Origin: Vermamoeba vermiformis
Lineage: Eukaryota; Tubulinea; Echinamoebida
Assembly: GCA_045837725.1 (NCBI GenBank)
Contig: JBEWZL010000084.1
Location: 372,001-436,000 of the forward strand
Reading direction: 5' to 3'
DNA: 64,000 nt
Position 1 is the first letter of the stretch. Each line of letters starts with the position of its first letter. This document shows positions 1 to 12,138 of this stretch, one piece after another. The translations under genes were made by a program, and so were the position numbers. Below the pieces are notes generated by a model, which saw only the letters and a program-made list of their open reading frames with translations, had not been told where the DNA came from and searched no databases.

Positions 1-201
1 GATCATAACAAAACACCTACTATAATCGATAGTGCACCTGAGTATGTCAAACAAATCACTGCGAAGTGTTGGGCTCAAAACCCTGAAGATCGACCGGTAA
101 GTCTCAGATCCAGCCCCGAGCCAAGAAATTAACTACTTTTCTAGGAAATGGAAGAGATTTGCGAGATGTTAAATAAGTACAAAAAAGAGAACGGAATGTA
201 G
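1..201 (+). CDS. Protein kinase, C-terminal end (partial)
   Basis: The reading frame is open from the window edge. It encodes APEYVKQITAKCWAQNPEDRP, the signature of the last kinase subdomain (XI), in which a Cys-Trp precedes the conserved Arg. The first exon ends at 96 at a GTAAGT donor and the second begins at 145 after CTAG. The protein then runs through a short lysine-rich tail to a TAG at 199-201. The W-A-Q-N-P-x-x-R-P pattern is typical of tyrosine kinase-like (TKL) and tyrosine kinases. The same pattern occurs in the kinase at 54938-57241, but here no SH2 domain follows. Substrate and regulation cannot be judged because the catalytic core lies outside the window. Confidence 0.8.
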
Positions 202-286
202 ATAGTTATAAAATATTTTAAGGAAGATCCACCAAGTTTCACAAACCGATTATTTAATATTATTTTTGCATTTATTAATTAATTTT

Positions 287-2361
287 TCAACGCGTTGTAT
301 AGCTAGATAATGACGAATCAATTGAATTGGAACTACCAGCCACGATCGATGAACTAGCTTGACCGCGCGTACTGCCATCTTTTTTGTTATTGTTGTGTAA
401 TAGCGTCATTAAGAAGACATTAATAAGACCAAAAAATGCTGGGAAATAATATTGCGCGATGAATGTGAAGTAGGTCTCCGTGACAACCGCCGGAAAAATG
501 ACGGCCATAATTAGCAATCCAATGACAGTGAAACCAGTGCTCAATAATAGCACCATTAACTATACCAAAGAATAAGTTAATCAATCTTTAGAAATTTATT
601 GCAAAGCTTACTTGGTGCGCTTCGCGTCGTTTCATTTGTTTGATGTGCGTGTTCTCAGCATCGGGTTTTGAGTAGATAAATTTCACGGTGACGATGAACC
701 CAATAATAACGGTGTATATGGACACGATCTAAATATAGACAGTTATTTTGAGATCGTTCATGAAAACGAAGAACTTGACTTACAAATAAGGCAACGTATG
801 CCACTGGATTAAATACGACGTTAGTGTCACTTCTTAACCGTTCAAGAATAAACTTTGCAAGTCCAATTGCCTAATTAGGAATGTTATAATCGTCTAATCT
901 TTTTTTTCAGCTTCGTACGACAAAAAATCCAATGATGACACCCAGCAAAATTCGCGAATGAAATCGCTTTTGGTGACTCGGGAACAAGAATCCAGACCTA
1001 TTATTAAAGTTAGACCGAGACCTATTATATAATGAAAGGTTTGTATAGTTGATACTGTGTGACGTACCACCACATGGCCAGTGAAAAGTTAGCGGATCCG
1101 ACGAAAGCAAATCCCATCGATAAAACACCCCATATGACATAATAAGGAGACAAAACATATATATAACACCACAGTGCTATGTCAAAAGCAATAAAACCTG
1201 CAACGAATGACAGTCAGTCACGTGACCTTTCTTAAAAAGGACATTTTACAACTTACTGGAGCAAGCCAACATGTTACAGAAATGAGCCACCGTAGTGTGA
1301 TTAATTATGAAGCCTTTAAGTTGAACGTAGAGCACTAGTTTGTAGATGCAAAAGCCAAGGCAAAGCAAGCCAAAAAAGACGAAGCTCCACATGAAGATTA
1401 GAATTCCCGGATCCAACGCCACAAAATTCCATAAAAACACTGCGTACAAAGATTAAATATACATATTATGTATTCACTTGCGAGAAACCTCACCTGGTTC
1501 AATACGAACATAGATCTCGTAATCGCGATCCAAAATTTGAATTGCTTCGTAGACCTTTGAAGAATAACTGCGTCAATAGTCGTAATTTTCCTATTAATTT
1601 TATGTTTACTTACTTCTTGATAAAAATAGTAGATTAACGTGCCTTTCAGTTGATTGAAGTAACTGACGATGGACCAATCAAGTTCGGCCGTTGATGAGCA
1701 CATTGGACGACCACAAGAAAACATCAATGTCTATAGTAATAATAAGTTAGTACTGATATCATTCCAAAAACTAGCGGAGCGTTCCGGATTCGGTTGCTAA
1801 ATTTGGAATTCCATCGCGTGGCTTTATAACATGATTTACCTTCCATCCTTTACTACGAGCATCCACTGCACCCTCTGGAAGGCTACATGTACTCGTTGAA
1901 TGCTCCGGAAGAGTGATGCTATCCTTCCAAAATTGCAACATGAGAATAGACGAATCTGGATCGAATTCGCCGTTAGCAATATTATTCAATCCACAGCCAT
2001 CACTAGGTTCTCCGATGTATATCTTGCCGCTCCATATTTTTGTAAGGCCATCTGTGAGTGCGGAAATGGTATAAATTTTGTCGTAAGATCTGTTTCGGAT
2101 GTCAAGCCGATCCAAGACCAAATTAATTTCTAATTCTTCTGTAATAGTTGATCCTGTCGACTTTGATACCAGCTTTGTGAATGTGATGCCACTTGATGAT
2201 GAACAAACGAAGATCTATTGCAAAAATTATTATCGGTTTACTGTGCAGATCTAACGCGATTCATGTGCTTGATTTTCACTAATTATAATTTTGACCAATG
2301 TTTAATATCATTTTATTGCACTTACGCAGATTAAAATTAGTCCTGCCAATAAAAACCGCAT
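287..2361 (-). CDS. Putative seven-pass membrane receptor with signal peptide and ectodomain
   Basis: I recognise no named family. The start at 2359-2361 gives MRFLLAGLILIC, a signal-peptide-like leader, followed directly by a GTAAGT donor. The next exons form an extracellular part of roughly 150 residues with several Cys (near GLNNIANGE and STSTCSLPEG). The intron at about 1728-1840 uses the GTAAATCATG donor, because reading straight through hits a stop. From about 1440 down to 400 I count seven hydrophobic segments spread over exons that join in phase, then a Ser-rich cytoplasmic tail ending SSLSSYTTR. The layout (leader, ectodomain, seven passes, Ser/Thr tail) resembles GPCR-like receptors and is matched by the gene at 28225-30005. 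Receptor function is an inference from topology. Confidence 0.7.
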
Positions 2362-2491
2362 TGGCCAATTGAATTTTTCTGCTACTGTTGATTGAACTAA
2401 TTTAGCCACATAAAATACCAAAATAACTCTATAATTATGGTGTTTACAATAAATAACAATAAAAATAGTTGATAACGTTTGGGTTGGCGCG

Positions 2492-2503
2492 TGACACGTG
2501 TCA
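2492..2503. promoter_or_regulatory. Palindrome TGACACGTGTCA
   Basis: Perfect 12-nt palindrome with an E-box/G-box core (CACGTG). It lies in the 174-nt gap between the start of the seven-pass gene and the 3' end of the pyruvyltransferase gene. It is one of ten exact copies in the window. Such a site could bind a bHLH or bZIP dimer; the function is unproven. Confidence 0.5.
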
Positions 2504-2535
2504 CGACAAAATTTTTTTTAATTTACATTCCAGTT

Positions 2536-4862
2536 TTATATTTTCACTGAACCTTTGAGTATTTTCAATGCTAATTCAGCTGCTTCTGTCATATTTAACA
2601 CATGCCTAGCGTGTAAGTTTTCGTCGGTGCATTCGGCAAACTGTTCAGCCAGGGCTCCTCGGACGTTTGTGATCTTCTTATAACTATTGTCTAAATATAT
2701 CACTGGCTTGCCCATTAGTGTCGACATGATACTCGCGTGAAGTCTGTCAGTGATCACCAATCGCCCACGGCTGAAAAGATTGTTCGCCATTTGTGTGCGC
2801 AACCCCAAAAAGGCATGACGATTGTTATGCACGACTGAAGTCAATTGCTTCGGGTATAGCCTCTCATAGTTATAGACGGCGGTCTTATTGTCTGAGGCAA
2901 GTTTCAATGGAAATCCAAAAATAGGAAAGTCCCAAACTTCGTATGAAACCTTCGCCTTGGCAAGTTTTTGGAAGGCAAATTTTCGATGCTGAAACTTGAT
3001 GACGCGTTCTTTGTCCAAACGAAGCAAGAAAATAACATCGACTATAGGATTGGCACTTGGTGTCTGAGGGCCCATTGCAAAGGCCATGTCTGGAACGTAC
3101 ATTGCTGGCTTGCCGCTGAAATTTGCTCTCGAGTAGTTGAGTGACGGGTAGTCTCGGAGCATGAACAGCGTTTTGTCGTGCTTTTGAAACGTAGTGTTGT
3201 GCGTTGTCATGACTTCTTCTTTTCGATAATGAATAGACTGGGGCAAGAAAATCAATTCGTTGTTGTTGAGGCCATAAACAGCCTCGAGTCTGAAGTTCGC
3301 ATTATCTGGCCATAAATCTCCGAAATTTCCACCGCCGTGCAACAAAGCCACGCCATTACGAAGCAGCTTTGCGATAAAAAGGTCAGCCTGATTAAGGGTA
3401 GATTTAATTTCGAATACCTGATTTGCCCGGGTTATGTTTCTGTCTGCTATGTCATCGGTGACAATCGGGAATTGACCGCGAGTTTCTAACACAGCTTGCG
3501 TGCCTTGCCAGATGAAGATGTCACCCAAGTTCCAGTGCATTGGCCAGTCCATGTACGCCACAGGCTCGCCGTCTTTGATTCTCGAACCTACTTCATGCAA
3601 CACTCTCTCGCGTACTTTACGAAGACAAATGAGTCTGTTGAGTTCATACTCGGGATCCAATTGAATCGGTTGAAGACCTTTGACACGTGTCATGGGTGTC
3701 AGTGAGACTGGCGAGACTGATTGCTTGGCGTTGGCCACGACGACTAATGAGCATTGGAATAACAACAGAAGCGCACAGAAGGCAAGGAGGATGTAAAGTT
3801 TGCTGTGAGACTCGTTGGATCCATTGGGTTGTGGCGGATCCAGTGAAGAGTAGTGAGCACTGGCAGCCAGAAGAATGATAGAGCTGGCAAAGAGTGGCGT
3901 TGTTAACTCGATTCCAGAGATGATGATGACTAGGAACGTCGTGATAATGAAAAATTTTGCTTTTTCGGGCTGGGTCAGCGTTGTGAAAAATAGATCTGCA
4001 CGACGATACAGCAAGAACAACAAGCAAAGGAAGATAATCACGACACTCGCGAATGTAACGCTGATATTTTCCAAGTGAATCGTGTTGAATTCCAGCCAAG
4101 CAAATGGTGCCAATAAAACAGCGAGAAAACCGCTGGCGTAGATCTCGGCTTGCAGACATTGTGATCCGTTCGTATAACGCGGCATTTGATGATGAAGGTA
4201 ATAATTGATACAAGCAAATGTACCTGCGCTTGTAATCTCCAAGAGGGACCAAGGAATTCGAAGAGGATCCAAAACGTGGATAAAAAATGCCATTACTCCA
4301 AGACTAAATAAGACGCTGGCTCTAGTGTAGTTCTTTTGCGTCTCACTTGCATTGAGGAATTGCCAAAAGTTGACCACTATAAGCTTCGAAACGAAGAAAT
4401 GTCAGTCAGATCGCGATTTGTGTACGGATTCAATAATTATTGATACGCTTCGTGCAAATGGCAGTAATAAATTGAATTTCAATTTGTAGTATTAAATGCA
4501 TTATATGCCATAGGCTGCGGACGTAAACGCAAAGGAAAAATTGCGCTGTAATTTACCTGCATTACGGCAATGACTCGTATGGAACAAATATTTACGGCAA
4601 TAAAAAATGTAGAAATATCTGCCATTTGTAGTACAATCAGGAGCAGGCGAGAAAATGGCTGTTTCTTTGGTTCTGCGGGTTGATCTTGACATCCAACGAG
4701 CCAAACAGCAGGGCCAACGGCCAATAAAAATATAGATATTATCCATGCAATCAAAAGCGGTGTATTAAATAAGTTAGCCAATATTTTGGCCTGGATTTGG
4801 CTTCCTACGGCTGCAACAATACCTGCCGTTAAAAAAATCGCCGTTGCAGCGTCGAATCGCAT
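2536..4862 (-). CDS. Multi-pass membrane protein fused to polysaccharide pyruvyltransferase domain (copy 1)
   Basis: Two exons, 4557-4862 and 2536-4383, join in phase 0 to give 717 residues. The first ~330 residues hold about nine or ten hydrophobic segments and recall drug/metabolite-transporter type membrane domains. After a linker containing DPPQPNGSNESHS and a further hydrophobic segment comes a soluble part with MHWNLGDIFIWQGTQAVLE and LLHGGGNFGDLWPDNANFR. HGGGNFGDLW and the later FLPQSIHY match the ExoV-like polysaccharide pyruvyltransferase family, which transfers pyruvate from phosphoenolpyruvate as a ketal onto sugar residues. RLVITDRLHASIMSTLMGKPV is the conserved C-terminal part. 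Likely an endomembrane glycan-modifying enzyme. The tandem copy at 5004-7208 is very similar, so this is a recent duplication. Substrate unknown. Confidence 0.85.
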
Positions 4863-4946
4863 CGCGTTTACCAATCAACGGTGTTATTCATCTGCTTAGG
4901 CCATAAATTCACTAACCTAAGCATATTTTGTGCGTTTGTTTCTGCA

Positions 4947-4958
4947 TGACACGTGTCA
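4947..4958. promoter_or_regulatory. Palindrome TGACACGTGTCA upstream of pyruvyltransferase copy 1
   Basis: Exact copy of the 12-nt palindrome, 85 nt upstream of the ATG of copy 1 (start at 4862, minus strand) and in the 141-nt gap between the two pyruvyltransferase genes. A promoter position is plausible; function not shown. Confidence 0.5.
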
Positions 4959-5003
4959 TCGAAATTCCGGCAAATTTAATTTATTATACTTATTCAGTTA
5001 GTT

Positions 5004-7208
5004 TTATATTTTCACTGAACCATTAAGTATGTTCAGTGCTAAATCAGCGGCTTCCGTCAAAGTAGACACATGTCGCGCGTGTAAGTTTTCATCCGAACAT
5101 TCATCAAATTCTTGTGCAAGCGCTCCTCGGACGTTTGTGATCTTCTTATAACTGTTGTCCAAATATATCACTGGCTTGCCCATTAGTGTCGACATGATAC
5201 TCGCGTGAAGTCTGTCAGTGATCACCAATCGCCCACGGCTGAAAAGATTGTTCGCCATTTGCGTGCGGAACCCCAAATAGGCGTGACGCGTGTTATGCGG
5301 CACCTTGTTCAGTTGCTTCGGGTAAACTTTAGTGTAGTCGTAGACGGCGGTCTTATTGTCTGAGGCAAGTTTCAACGGAAATCCAAAAATAGGAAAGTCC
5401 CAAACTTCGTATGAAACCTTCGCCTTGGCAAGTTTTTCGTACGCAAATTTTCTTTGGTCAAGTTTGACGACACGTTCTTTGTCCAACCGAAGCAAGAAGA
5501 TAACATCGACTATCGGATTGGCGCTTGGTGTCTGGGGGCCCATTGCAAAGGCCATATCTGGAACGTACATTGCTGGCTTGCCGCTGAAATTTGCTCTCGA
5601 GTAGTTGAGTGACGGGTAGTCTCGGAGCATGAACAACGTTTTGCGGTGTTGTTGGAAGGTCGCGTTGCTTGATTTCATGTTTTCCTCTTTAGTGTAGTGA
5701 ATGGACTGGGGCAAGAAAATCAGCTCTTTGCTTTTGAGTCCTTTGACAGCATTGAGTCTGAAATTAGCGTTATTTGTCCATAAATCTCCGAAATTTCCGC
5801 CGCCGTGAAACAAAGCCACACCATTACGAAGGAGCTTTTAACAAGAATTCGTGTCAAAAAATATTTTGAAAAATTGATGATCTTTTACCTGATTTGCCCG
5901 CGTAATGTTTCTGTCCATAAACAGATCTGTAACAATCGGGAATTGACCACGAATTTCCAACACGGCTTGCGTGCCTTGCCAGATGAAAATGTCACCCAAG
6001 TTCCAGTGCATTGGTAAGTCCATAAATGCCACAGGCTCGCCATCTTTGATTCTCGAACCTACTTCATGCAACACTCTCTCGCGAACTTTGCGAAGACAGA
6101 TGAGTCTGTTGAATTCGTACTCGGGATTCAATTGAATTGGTTGAAGACCTTTGACACGTGTCATGGGTGTCAGTGAGACTGGCGATACTGACGGCTTTGC
6201 ATTAGACACGACGACTAATGAGCATTGGAAGAGCAATAGAAGCGCACAGAAGGCAAGAAGGATGTAAAGTTTGCTGTGACACTCGTTGGATCCATTGGGT
6301 TGTGGCGGATCCAGTGAAGAGTAGTAAGCACTGACAGCCAACAAAATGATAGAGCTAGCAAAGAGCGGCGTTATGAGCTCGAAGCTTGACGCGATGATCG
6401 TGAGAAATGTCGTGGCAATGAGAAACTTTGCTGTTTCAGGCTGGGTCAGCGTTGTGAAAAATAGATCTGCACGACGATACAGCAAGAACAACACGCACAG
6501 GAAGACGATTCTGACACTTGTAAATGACACGTGGACATTCTCCAATTGAATCGTGTTGAATTCCAGCCAAGCAAATGGTGCCAATAAAACAGCGAGAAAA
6601 CCACTGGCGTAGATTTCGGTCTGCAGAACTTGCGATGCGTCCATAAACTTCTGCGCGTGGTGATGAAGATAGTAATTGACGCAAGCATATACGCAGGCAG
6701 TAGTTAATTCCAAGATCGACCATTGAATCCTAAGTGGATCCAAAACGTGCAACAAAAACGCCAGAATTCCAAGGCAAAATAAACAGCTAGCTCCAATATA
6801 GTGCGCGCGCTTCTCGCTAGCTGAATTGAGAAATTGCCAAAAGTTGACCACGATCAGCTTAAAATAATGCGTCAGTACGAATTTACCCTCATTTTTGTTT
6901 ACCTGCATCCCAGCAATGACTCGAACGGAGCTAAAACTGATGGCGATAAAAAACGTAGAAATATCTGCCATTTGTAGCACAATCATTAGAAGACGAGAAA
7001 ATTGCTGTTTCTTCGGTTCTGCGGGTTGATCTTGAAATACGCATAGCCATTGAACAGGACCAAAGAGCCATAGAAATATACACATTATCCATGCAGCCAA
7101 GAGTGGCGTATTAAATAAGTTAGCCAATATTTTGGCTTGGATTTGGCTTCCGACAACGGCCACGACACAAGCCGTGAGAAAAATCGCCGTTGTAGCGTTG
7201 AATCGCAT
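5004..7208 (-). CDS. Multi-pass membrane protein fused to polysaccharide pyruvyltransferase domain (copy 2)
   Basis: Tandem paralogue of 2536-4862 with the same start (MRFNATTAIFL) and the same C-terminus (NGSVKI). I infer three exons: 6903-7208, 5889-6857 and 5004-5834, giving 701 residues. The first intron (45 nt) is in frame and without stops; it is called because copy 1 has an intron at the same codon. The second inferred intron (5835-5888, 54 nt, GTAAAA...AAAG) contains an in-frame TAA and sits exactly where copy 1 has 17 coding residues. If it is not spliced, this gene has a premature stop just before the pyruvyltransferase core. The core itself (FHGGGNFGDLW, FLPQSIHY, TDRLHASIM) is intact, which argues for a functional spliced gene. 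Confidence 0.8.
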
Positions 7209-7849
7209 CGCGTTACTCTAATTAGCGGTGTTAGTCATCCGCTTACTACACAAATTGAATTTTAACCGAGTTCTGCTTTTTCCCAAAAGAAGAAGTGTCA
7301 AAACGCGTCAAAATTTTGATGTCGGCCGATTTGAATTGAATTTGACCTTATCCATAAATAACTCCAAATACGAACAAAATCATTAAATGCCAATAAAGGA
7401 CTAAAATTACCGGGCATCCACCATCAAGATCTCCGCTCCAAAGCATTCCGGATCAGTTGGCTAACCAACAGACCACGAACGATCCAATTAGGTGCTTTTG
7501 GTGGCTTATTCGGTTCCCATTAGGGTCATGTCAATAAGCTTCGGGGTTGGATTTCCTTTTTTTGCCGCCAAACAGGATTCAAAACAACTCTAGATCGTTT
7601 TCTGCTGCTGTACATTATTCTGCTTCAATAATTTTGCTATTCTCGCTGGTGCGACCAAAATTATTGCAAAGTTGGTCCCAGAGAAACCGGACGAATCCGA
7701 ACTATTAAAAATATTTTCCTAATTAAATTCGAAGTTGTTTTAAAATATTACCCACCAATATTGATAATTATAAAATTGTCTATTGAGCACGTATTTACAA
7801 TTTTCTATTTACTAGATGAGTCACATCTTTCTGAGCCATTCAGCTTTGC
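7209..7849. other. Intergenic gap, 641 nt
   Basis: Lies between the start of pyruvyltransferase copy 2 and the 3' end of the glycosyltransferase gene. I see AT-rich stretches and no convincing ORF, RNA gene or repeat. It presumably holds the promoter of copy 2 and the 3' UTR of the glycosyltransferase. Confidence 0.5.
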
Positions 7850-9243
7850 CTATTTCCGCTTCTTATCTAATACTTCAGTAATACCGATATTAAGGTCGTC
7901 ATATGCGCATTCGAATAGGCAAGCTCTGTTCAACAATTCAAATAAATAAATTCCTTTCTTGATCGGCGTGTTTCCAACCATGTGATTGACGTAGTGATAT
8001 ACATAGGCTCGTTCCTCTACGTCATGACGGAATTTTCGTACTTCTGCGTCCTCTGGTTTGGTGTCATAACGCGGCGTGTGCCACCACGGGTGTGGATAAA
8101 AAGCATAGTGATCCACAAAGACTGTGACAGCGGGACTACCGATAGGTTCATTGGGTAATTGGATGGTGCCTAAATGAGCGAATCAGAACACATTCGATTT
8201 GGTTTGAATTAGTTTTTCTAAATTAGGAGAATACACAGATCAGATGACGAAAATGTTCATACCTGCTTTATGCGCTGGAATCCAACGAACCATAAAAGGG
8301 TGTAAATTACCCCAATTATTAACGCAGCGAGTAATTACACGAGGTCCAGCGACATCCCACGACTTTGGGTCGTAATTTGACACTAGATCGTGCATCGCAT
8401 AATACAAAAAGGGATGTTGACGATCAAAAATCAATACCGCACCTATTTAACTATAATTAGTAATTTGCCTCCCGATTGGTAGCGATTGGAGTTAAATTTT
8501 GAACAGATCGACTTACCGTTGATTTCTCCTCCTTTGTACACAGACGTTGGATGCTGAACTCCAACTGCATTTCTTATATTTTTGATACTTCGAAAAACTG
8601 GCGCATCAGTGTCCAAATACACTCCGCCGTATTTCCAAAGCAGGGCAATTCGCATCGCATCCGTTACGTGGCTGTAATAGTTCGAGGAGTTCTTCCATTC
8701 ATTGATACGAGCAGCCCATCGAGCTAAAGGAGTGCCGACAAATATCTTTTCGGGCTCTAGACGGTGATGTCTGACTTCAAATGATTGATCTGTGTAAAAC
8801 TTGAAATCTTCAATGCTCATATCCTTCGTAAACATATGCAATACTGCGTCAGGGTGGTACTTGAATATACTGTCTATCACTCGAAAATGTTTCAACTTGA
8901 AATCCGCTCGTTTTGTAGACCATAAGAGGAAAAAGTTTAGCCCATCAGGTGAGCAATTCTTTTCTACTTCCAGCGTCTGTTGATCCACGTCCATCTCGCT
9001 TACGCACGTAGTGATGCCCAAATCCATATAATTATCTAATATTGAGCTGTTTTTGCCCTTTGCGAAAGCGGCATCTTTTGCGCAGTTCTCAAAGTTTGTT
9101 GTTTCTATTTCATTCCCTCGTCTTTTCGCTGAATATTGTAACATCATAAGTAAAAATATAATAGCAACCGCAATTATAATTGCCAGCCGCTTCTTTTGGG
9201 TAGACCATCCATTTAACAAGCGTGGAAAAGATCTGGTCTGCAT
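7850..9243 (-). CDS. Type II membrane glycosyltransferase, DXD sugar-binding family (GT32-like)
   Basis: Three exons (8517-9243, 8263-8442, 7850-8169) join in frame to 408 residues. A short basic N-terminus is followed by a single hydrophobic anchor (LAIIIAVAIIFLLMMLQY), the usual Golgi type II topology. The catalytic part contains DAMRIALLWKYGGVYLDTDAP: the R-x-x-x-L-x-x-x-G-G-x-Y-x-D-x-D signature of the Gly_transf_sug (alpha-1,4-galactosyltransferase/OCH1-like) family, with DTD as the metal and sugar-nucleotide motif. Further support comes from WWHTPRYD near the C-terminus. It probably adds a hexose to a glycan in the Golgi. Its position beside two pyruvyltransferase fusions suggests a shared glycan pathway; this is inference. 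Confidence 0.88.
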
Positions 9244-9581
9244 TTGTGGTGTCTTGCAAGACGGTTAGCTAGAAAAACAAGAATATGTGTGCGCCTCCCT
9301 TGGGTTTGTGTAACTTTGAAAATTTTCTGACCAGAGGACAATTCGTTTTTGAAAGAGTAAGAGAATTGGACACTTTGGCATAAAAACGGAAATAGGTAAC
9401 GAACTAATTCAAGATTCAGTAGTCAAATTAACACCATTGTGGCGTACGAATTGCGTAAATACGAAAGACAAAGACACAAAACGATTTTGTGATTTGTTTA
9501 GGTTTAGATCTCGTTGCCAAAATTTCTGGTGCACCTCGTGCGTTCATTTTTCTTTGTTTATTTTTAGACGAGCACAATAAA
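9244..9581. other. Divergent intergenic region, 338 nt
   Basis: Separates the minus-strand glycosyltransferase from the plus-strand F-box gene at 9582 and presumably holds both promoters. No distinct motif was recognised apart from AT-rich tracts. Confidence 0.4.
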
Positions 9582-11980
9582 ATGGATGCAATGGAAGTTG
9601 ATGCATATGAATCAATTGTTGATGCTCTCCCAGCCGAGATTTGGCACCAGATCTTCAGAAACTTAAGTGTTTCGGACTTACCTTCCATAATTCGAAGTTG
9701 TAAATATATTAATAATTCGATAACTATCAAAATTAAGAGAGATCTTATCGCCAAATTGAAATCGTAAGCTTTGCTTTGATTTTGTTTTGGAATCCGGTCT
9801 AACTTTTCTAAAGAACCGATGTTTATGGAGTTAAATACAAAGCAGTTAAGAGAAAATTTTCAGAGCACTTTCTAAAGGTACGTAACGCGAAGTCAATGCG
9901 ATTTTACCATTCTAATAATTAAAAAAATATTTATTTTTGCTCCATCCGCGTTGAGGCTTCAACTTATAGTTTAAACAGTTAGCCGTTCAATACAATGATG
10001 CATCGTATATGGACGAATTTTTAACAGAGGAGATCTGGCCTTGGAACGTTGTCAGCCTGCTTTTTGTCCCCGAACAAAAGCGCTATAATTATACAAAGCC
10101 AAAAGAGCCCCCTTTTAGAATGAAATTTTTCGAAGAAATGCTCACTAATAACGCCACGAATGTCCTCGAATGGATAATGACGGTAAGTGGATGGGGGCAC
10201 AAATTTATTTATTGCTGAGCAAATCAAATCGGTTAATCATAGCGTCATATGTACTAACATTTATATATATAGCAATTTGATAATATTGAACCAGAGGCTC
10301 TTGGTTTTTCAGTGAAAAAAAACGGATCTTTCCAACTGTTCTTGCTTTGTTTTTTGAAGAGTCTTCTCGCGACTGAAAAAACAATAAGAAAACTCAAAAT
10401 ATATAGCCAAGCAATGAAAATAATTGAAAAATACAACGACGTCGTGATAAGGCTGGTAATTTTAGCGCGGGAAGGGTTCAGCGTCGTTCCGGATCTGTCA
10501 AATGTCGATAAAAACACCACGGATTCATACGTCTGCTTCGATTATAATAGTTATGAATTATTGGTAAGTGCTAAAATTAAGGCTAAGTTGCCAACTTTTC
10601 TTACCGTGAAAAATCATTTTTTGACACTTTGACACGCGATATTTTTCACGTGTCACTGAACAAGTCCGAACTTTTTACGTCTATATACAGTGCTTTATTA
10701 ATAAGACGCCATTAGCCGAGTGACACGTGTCAACATGACGCTGAACGATCGATTAATTGAAGTTGTATTTGTAGGACAAAGACCCCTTGAAATACTTGCA
10801 ATTCTTGATCTACATCCACGTGACGCACGACCAATACAATTTCAACTTTGACACGGCGACTGCAGATATTTTTGAGAATAACACCAACGAGGAGTTATTT
10901 GCGCTGCCCATGCTCAATCTGCCACTAGCACTAATGGTACAAATTGAAACATAATATTGTTTAATATGAGTTCAATTATTAATTTACCTAATTAGTTAAC
11001 TCCGCTCGAACTTGCCTATTATGTCAACGATCACTTAATGGTCGACGAGATCCAAAAAATCTCACCGATTGATAAAAAGCGTCCTTATATTGCTTGGGTT
11101 ATTGCACACGGTCCCGCAGCAGAAAATAGGTTCTTAAATAGCCTCAGTAAGCTCGCTGGTAAGTCGGTGTCAGATCCGTCGAAAAAAATAATTTTATTTT
11201 TTTTGTTGCAGATCTTAATGCAAAGTTTACTCCGGGCATTCAAGCGCTGCTTGAAGATATTTATAAGAAGCCTATTGAAACAGCACTAGGCATGGCATTA
11301 CTTCGATACGCTAAGCCTGCGCGGATGTGCACGATCGAATGGCTTCTTTCAAACGGCGCTAAATTCTCAGAAAATGAAAGTTCATTTATCCTAAAACAAA
11401 CTTCGCTGAACTTAAAAAAAGTGCTGTTTGCCAGCGAGACTCCGAAATACAGTATTTTGAAAAATATTCCGACAAAAGAAGTTGACTTGAAGATCCGTAA
11501 TTTGACCTTCAAACAATGCCCCAAAAAGGGATCTTTTCGAGATCGATCAGACTTAGTAATAAGGCCTAACTCTACTTTTTCCAAGTTTAGTAAGTACACG
11601 AATTTTTGCAAACATTGAATTCTTTGTACTAACGGCGTAAATTCGTAGAGAAAGGAGAATATAAAGGCAAATGGGAATTGACCGATAATCTATTGACGTG
11701 CAAGAGCGAGAAATTTGAGGTGAAATTTTGGTCGGGTGGATCCAACGGAGCATTTACGGAAACAATCTCTGACGACAAAACGGAGTTTAAATTCAAAATA
11801 GTATTGTAAGAATGATATTTTAGATACGTTATCTTCCGTAAATTTGCTAACGTTTCCTATTTTGGCAAAATCTCTAGGACTTGTTACGACGATCCAGTTC
11901 TCATCGACGCAGACAGCAAGACTAAAACACCTACATTCAACAATCTACTCAAATTACACTGGTGTGAAATGCACGGTTAA
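9582..11980 (+). CDS. F-box protein, otherwise unrecognised
   Basis: The N-terminus VDALPAEIWHQIFRNLSVSDL, followed by IIRSCKYIN, is an F-box, the Skp1-binding module of SCF ubiquitin ligases. The start at 9582 is the first ATG of the frame. I trace about nine exons; exon 1 ends at 9763 and the rest join in phase through 10009-10203, 10274-10563, 10775-10935 and further exons to TAA 11978-11980. The body is helical and lysine-rich without WD40, kelch or clear LRR motifs; some stretches such as TPLELAYYVNDHLM recall degenerate ankyrin units. The C-terminus (KGEYKGKWELTDN) looks beta-rich. The intron at about 10564-10774 carries TGACACGTGTCA. Target unknown. Confidence 0.75.
10721..10732. promoter_or_regulatory. 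Palindrome TGACACGTGTCA inside an intron
   Basis: Exact copy within the intron at about 10564-10774 of the F-box gene. Related half sites occur upstream in the same intron (TTTGACACGCG and TTTTTCACGTGTCACTG near 10627-10660). Confidence 0.5.
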
Positions 11981-12138
11981 TCAATGAACGAACCAGCTGC
12001 AGCGAAAATAAACTTGACACGTCAAAGTCACTCAAATGTTTTTCACGCGTGTCAAAATAGTCGAAGTTTTCTTAGTTATCAACGTTTTAATAAAAGTGCA
12101 GCTACGATCCGTTAAGCTTACTGCAAATATGAACCTCT

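Noticed and set aside
3644-4252. 202-codon frame inside pyruvyltransferase copy 1
   Set aside because: It is a shadow in another frame of a conserved coding exon whose own frame aligns with copy 2.
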